From: Proteobacteria bacterium UBA6729
GTDB taxonomy: Bacteria > Pseudomonadota > Gammaproteobacteria > Porifericomitales > Porifericomitaceae
Direction: 5' to 3'
NCBI GenBank assembly: GCA_002454015.1
Contig: DKIB01000028.1
Span: 4,091 to 10,090, forward strand
DNA length: 6,000 nt
Position numbers and translations under genes: made by a program. Shown here piece after piece: positions 1 to 3,200 of this stretch. How positions within the stretch are numbered: the first letter of the stretch is position 1; the number at the start of each line of letters is the position of its first letter. The notes beneath the pieces are model-generated. The model worked only from the letters and a program-made list of their open reading frames with translations. It made no database searches and was not told the DNA's origin.

Positions 1-222
1 ACCATCAAACACGCCCACGGGTAGCGTCTGCAGTTGATTATTTTCCAGCTGCAGGGTACGGATACTCAAGCCTGCAAACACGCCTGCAGGCAGTGTACCC
101 AGTTGATTGCCGGACAGGTTCAGCTGACCGTCCAGCCCGATGATTCTCAGACCATCAAACACGCCCACGGGTAGTGTACTCAATTGATTATCAGACAGAT
201 CCAGGGGGCCATCACCGATGCT
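1..222 (-). repeat. Start of LRR array C (continues beyond window)
   Basis: Residues 1927-2000 hold two complete units and most of a third. Unit 1 (25 residues, SIGDGPLDLSDNQLSTL) matches the first unit of array B in its opening GPLDLS phrase. Unit 2 is 27 residues (RIIGLDGQLNLSGNQLGTL). Unit 3 ends LPVGVFDG at the window edge. The total number of repeats in this array cannot be known from here. Confidence 0.95.
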
Positions 223-3200
223 CAAGCCCTCAAAGTCTCCTGCCTTCAATGCAGAGATACCACGCCCGCCGAGCTCCACACGGCCCGGGATCGCTGCCAA
301 CTGTTCAGCGGTGACCCCCGCACAGTCCGCAAGTGCCGGGAGCTGTGCCACAATCCAGTCGCGCACCTGCAGGGTCCGGTCACACACGCCTTCATGGAGG
401 GTAACTGCCGTGGTTGCTGGCAACACCAGTGTGTACCTTGCATCCGACTCGGGCGGATCCAGCGTCACGGTAAATACCTCCCGGGGAGGCTCAATAACAT
501 CATCATCCACGATGGGAATGACGATGTCACCACGGTCGGCACCTGCTGCTATCTGCAGACTGTTGCCAGACGTATAATCTGCGCTGTCTGCATTGTCGGT
601 ATTCCGGTCTGCATCCGTACCCAACGTGTAGCGAACCACAAGTGGTGATACGGGTTCCGGATTGACATGCACGGCAAGAACCGCATCTGCACCCTCGTTG
701 ACAGAGAGCGTGGCCAGCGCCAGTGCCACTTCCAGAACCGGAGCCAACACCTGATGCGCTGCCGTATCGCCTGGCATCGGTAGCGTCAGGATGGCAGCAT
801 GATCCGAACGATCCGTCAGACTCCCCCCATGCAGATGCAGGGCATCTGCCGCCCAACTGATGCCATCATCGTCCCTGTCTCCTTCCACTACCGGGTAACG
901 GAACACCAGTGTGTTCGTGCTTCGCCCTCCAGCGCTGTACAGGGCCTCGCGCATGGCGGTGCCCACCCGCAGCGCCAACCCGGGGCGGCCTGTGGTGGCA
1001 TCCACAAGCACGGTTTTATCAAAGCTCAGCGTAACTTCAATCGTCTCCCCCGCTGCATAGCTCTGGCCCCTGGCCGGAGTGGAAGTAATGGCAGCGCTGG
1101 TGATGGCAGCTGCGGTATCATCCGCCGTTCCAAACAGCACCAGTGGGTCACCGCCCAGCAGTTGCAGTCCGCTGTCGGGCAGGGCAGGGAGGATTCCCGG
1201 ACTGACGGTTGTCGTGCCTGAACCCATGACCGTGAACAGCGCACTGGCAGTAGCGCCGGCAGCAAGGGTGATCCTGCTGGAGGACAGGGTGCCCCCGCCC
1301 CCGGATACCCTCAGGGGGACCGTGATCGTGAAGGGCGTACCCTCAACCAGTCGGAGCCTCAGGGCAGCCGGACTGGCTGCGCTCAGGGCAGCCTCAGTGC
1401 GCTCCAGTTCCACCGTCAGTGGAAACGGAGCACCCGGGTTGTGGTCCAGCGACAGACTGTCAGGACTCCCGGTAATGCTCAGGCCCGCAAACACGCCGGC
1501 GGGCAGCACCCTCAGTTGATTATGGTTCAGCCGCAGGGCCTCCACACGCAGGCCCGCAAATGCCCCCGCGGGCAGCGTGGTCAGTTGATTATGGTGCAGA
1601 GCCAGGGAACCCATGAGGCCCAAGCCCTGAAACACCCGGGTGGGTAGCCTCTGCAGCTGGTTATCAGACAGATCCAGGCCGTCACTGAGGGTCAATCCCT
1701 GAAACACCCCGGCGGGTAGCGTCCGCAGCTGGTTGCCAGACAGCTCCAGGCGGCCACTGAGGGTCAGTCCCTGAAACACCCCGGCGGGTAATGTCCGCAG
1801 CTGGTTGTCAGACAGAACCAGGTTGCCATTCAGGGTCAATCCATGAAACGCCCCCACAGACAATGTCTGCAGCTGATTGTTCTCCAGCCGCAGTTCGCGA
1901 CGGAGACTCAGCCCCCCAAACACCCCGGCGGGTAGCGTCCGCAGCTGGTTGTCAGACAGAACCAGGGAGCCACTGAGGGTCAATCCCTGAAACACCCTCG
2001 CAGACAATGTCTCCAGCTGGTTGCGCTCCAACCGCAGCTCGTGACCGAGACTCAGCCCTCCAAACACCCCGGCGGGTAGCGTCCGCAGTTGATTGCCGGA
2101 CAGATCCAGGGGGCCATCACTGAGGCTCAAGCCCTCAAAATCTCCCACCCTCAATGTGCTAACAGCACGGTTGCCAAGGTCCAGCCCTCCCGAGAGATGC
2201 ACCAGCTGTTCGGTGCTGACCCCCGCACAGTCTGTAACCGCCGGGAGCTGCGCTACAATCTGCTCGCGCACCTGCAGGGTCCGATCACACACGCCTTCAT
2301 TGAGGGTAACCACCGTGGTTGCCAACGCGCCCGGCAGGTACCTTGCATTCGACCCGGGCAGCTCCAGTGTCACGGTAAATACCTCCCGGAAAGGCTCAAT
2401 GACATCATCATCCGTGATGGGAATAACGATGTCGCCACGGCCGGCACCTGCTGCTATCTGCAGACTGCTGCCAGACGTATAATCTGCGCTGTCTGCATCG
2501 TCGGTATGTGGGTCTGTATCTGTGCCCAGCGTGTAGCGAACCGTGAGTGGCGATGCGGGTACCGGGCTGACATGCACGGCAATAACCGCATCTGCACCCT
2601 CGTTGACAGACAGAGTAGCCGGCACCAGTGCTACTTCCAGAACCGGGGCCAGCACCTTGTGATGGACCAGAGCCCCTTGCGCAGGTGCCGTCAGGCTGGC
2701 AGCATTGCCCGAACGATCAGTCAGGCTCCCCCCATGCAGGCGTAGGGCATGCGCCGCCCAACTGATGCCATCATCGTCCCTGTCCCCTTCCACTACCGGA
2801 TAGCGAAACACCAGTGTATTCGTACTCCGGCCTCCAGAGACGTACCGGGCCTCGCGCATGACCGCGCCCACCTGTAGCGCCAACCCGGGCTGGCCTGTGG
2901 TGGTATCTACAAGCACGGTTTTATCAAAGAACAAAGTGACTGCAATCATCTCCCCCGCCGTATAGCTCTGATCCCTGAGCGGAGTGGAAGTAACAGTCAT
3001 GCTGATGATAGCAGGTGCAGCATCATCCGCCGGTCCAAAGAGCACCAGTGGGTCACTGCCCCGCAACTCCAGTCCCCTATAGTCGCCGGGCAGGGCAGGG
3101 AGGGGTCCCAGACTGATGGTTACAGGACGTTGCCCTCCATGCGGAAGGCTGTTGCTGACCGTGGCGCCGGCAGGGATGGTGAGTGTTGCACTGGATGACA

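Larger units (their letters stand above)
1435..2127 (-). repeat. LRR array B: 9 repeats plus terminal half repeat
   Basis: Residues 1292-1522. Repeat starts are 1292 (25 residues), 1317, 1341, 1365, 1389, 1413, 1437, 1461 (24 each), 1485 (23), then a half repeat from 1508 ending SLDHNPGAPF. This array is more regular than A: LSDNQLRTLPAGVFQGL-type units alternate with LRLENNQLQTL-type units in its N-terminal half. There are no cysteines. The last full unit begins RVEALRLNHNQL, exactly as unit 10 of array A. Confidence 0.96.
388..2292 (-). repeat. Higher-order module 2 (635 residues): N-cap, array B, post-LRR, SwmB-like, Calx-beta
   Basis: Residues 1237-1871 form the second complete cassette. 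The array is 231 residues, a little over half that of module 1, while the inter-array part (1523-1871) is 349 residues, one residue different from module 1. A third module starts at 387 and a preceding one ends in the tail at 6000-5905, so at least four cassettes or parts of them touch this window. Confidence 0.85.

Noticed and set aside
573..578. TATAAT-like boxes on the plus strand at 573-578, 2478-2483 and 4971-4976.
   Set aside because: All three fall at the same place of the Calx-beta-like domain and encode the conserved ADYT phrase on the other strand; no plausible gene starts follow.
527..856. Short minus-strand open frames (527-856, 246-443, 1026-1265, 4644-4841, 5715-5897).
   Set aside because: They lie in other minus-strand frames than the 2000-codon gene and encode low-complexity or unrecognisable sequence; they are out-of-frame shadows.
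1435..2127. Regularly spaced short repeats with about 70-bp period, at first sight like a CRISPR array.
   Set aside because: The period is 69, 72 or 75 bp, always a multiple of three, the repeats are imperfect, there are no unique spacers, and the frame encodes canonical LRR units.
2089..2745. Plus-strand open frame across N-cap B, Calx-beta domain 4 and part of the SwmB-like domain.
   Set aside because: It is in antisense register with the large gene, gives no recognisable domains, and resembles the one at 184-648 only because the sense modules are paralogous.
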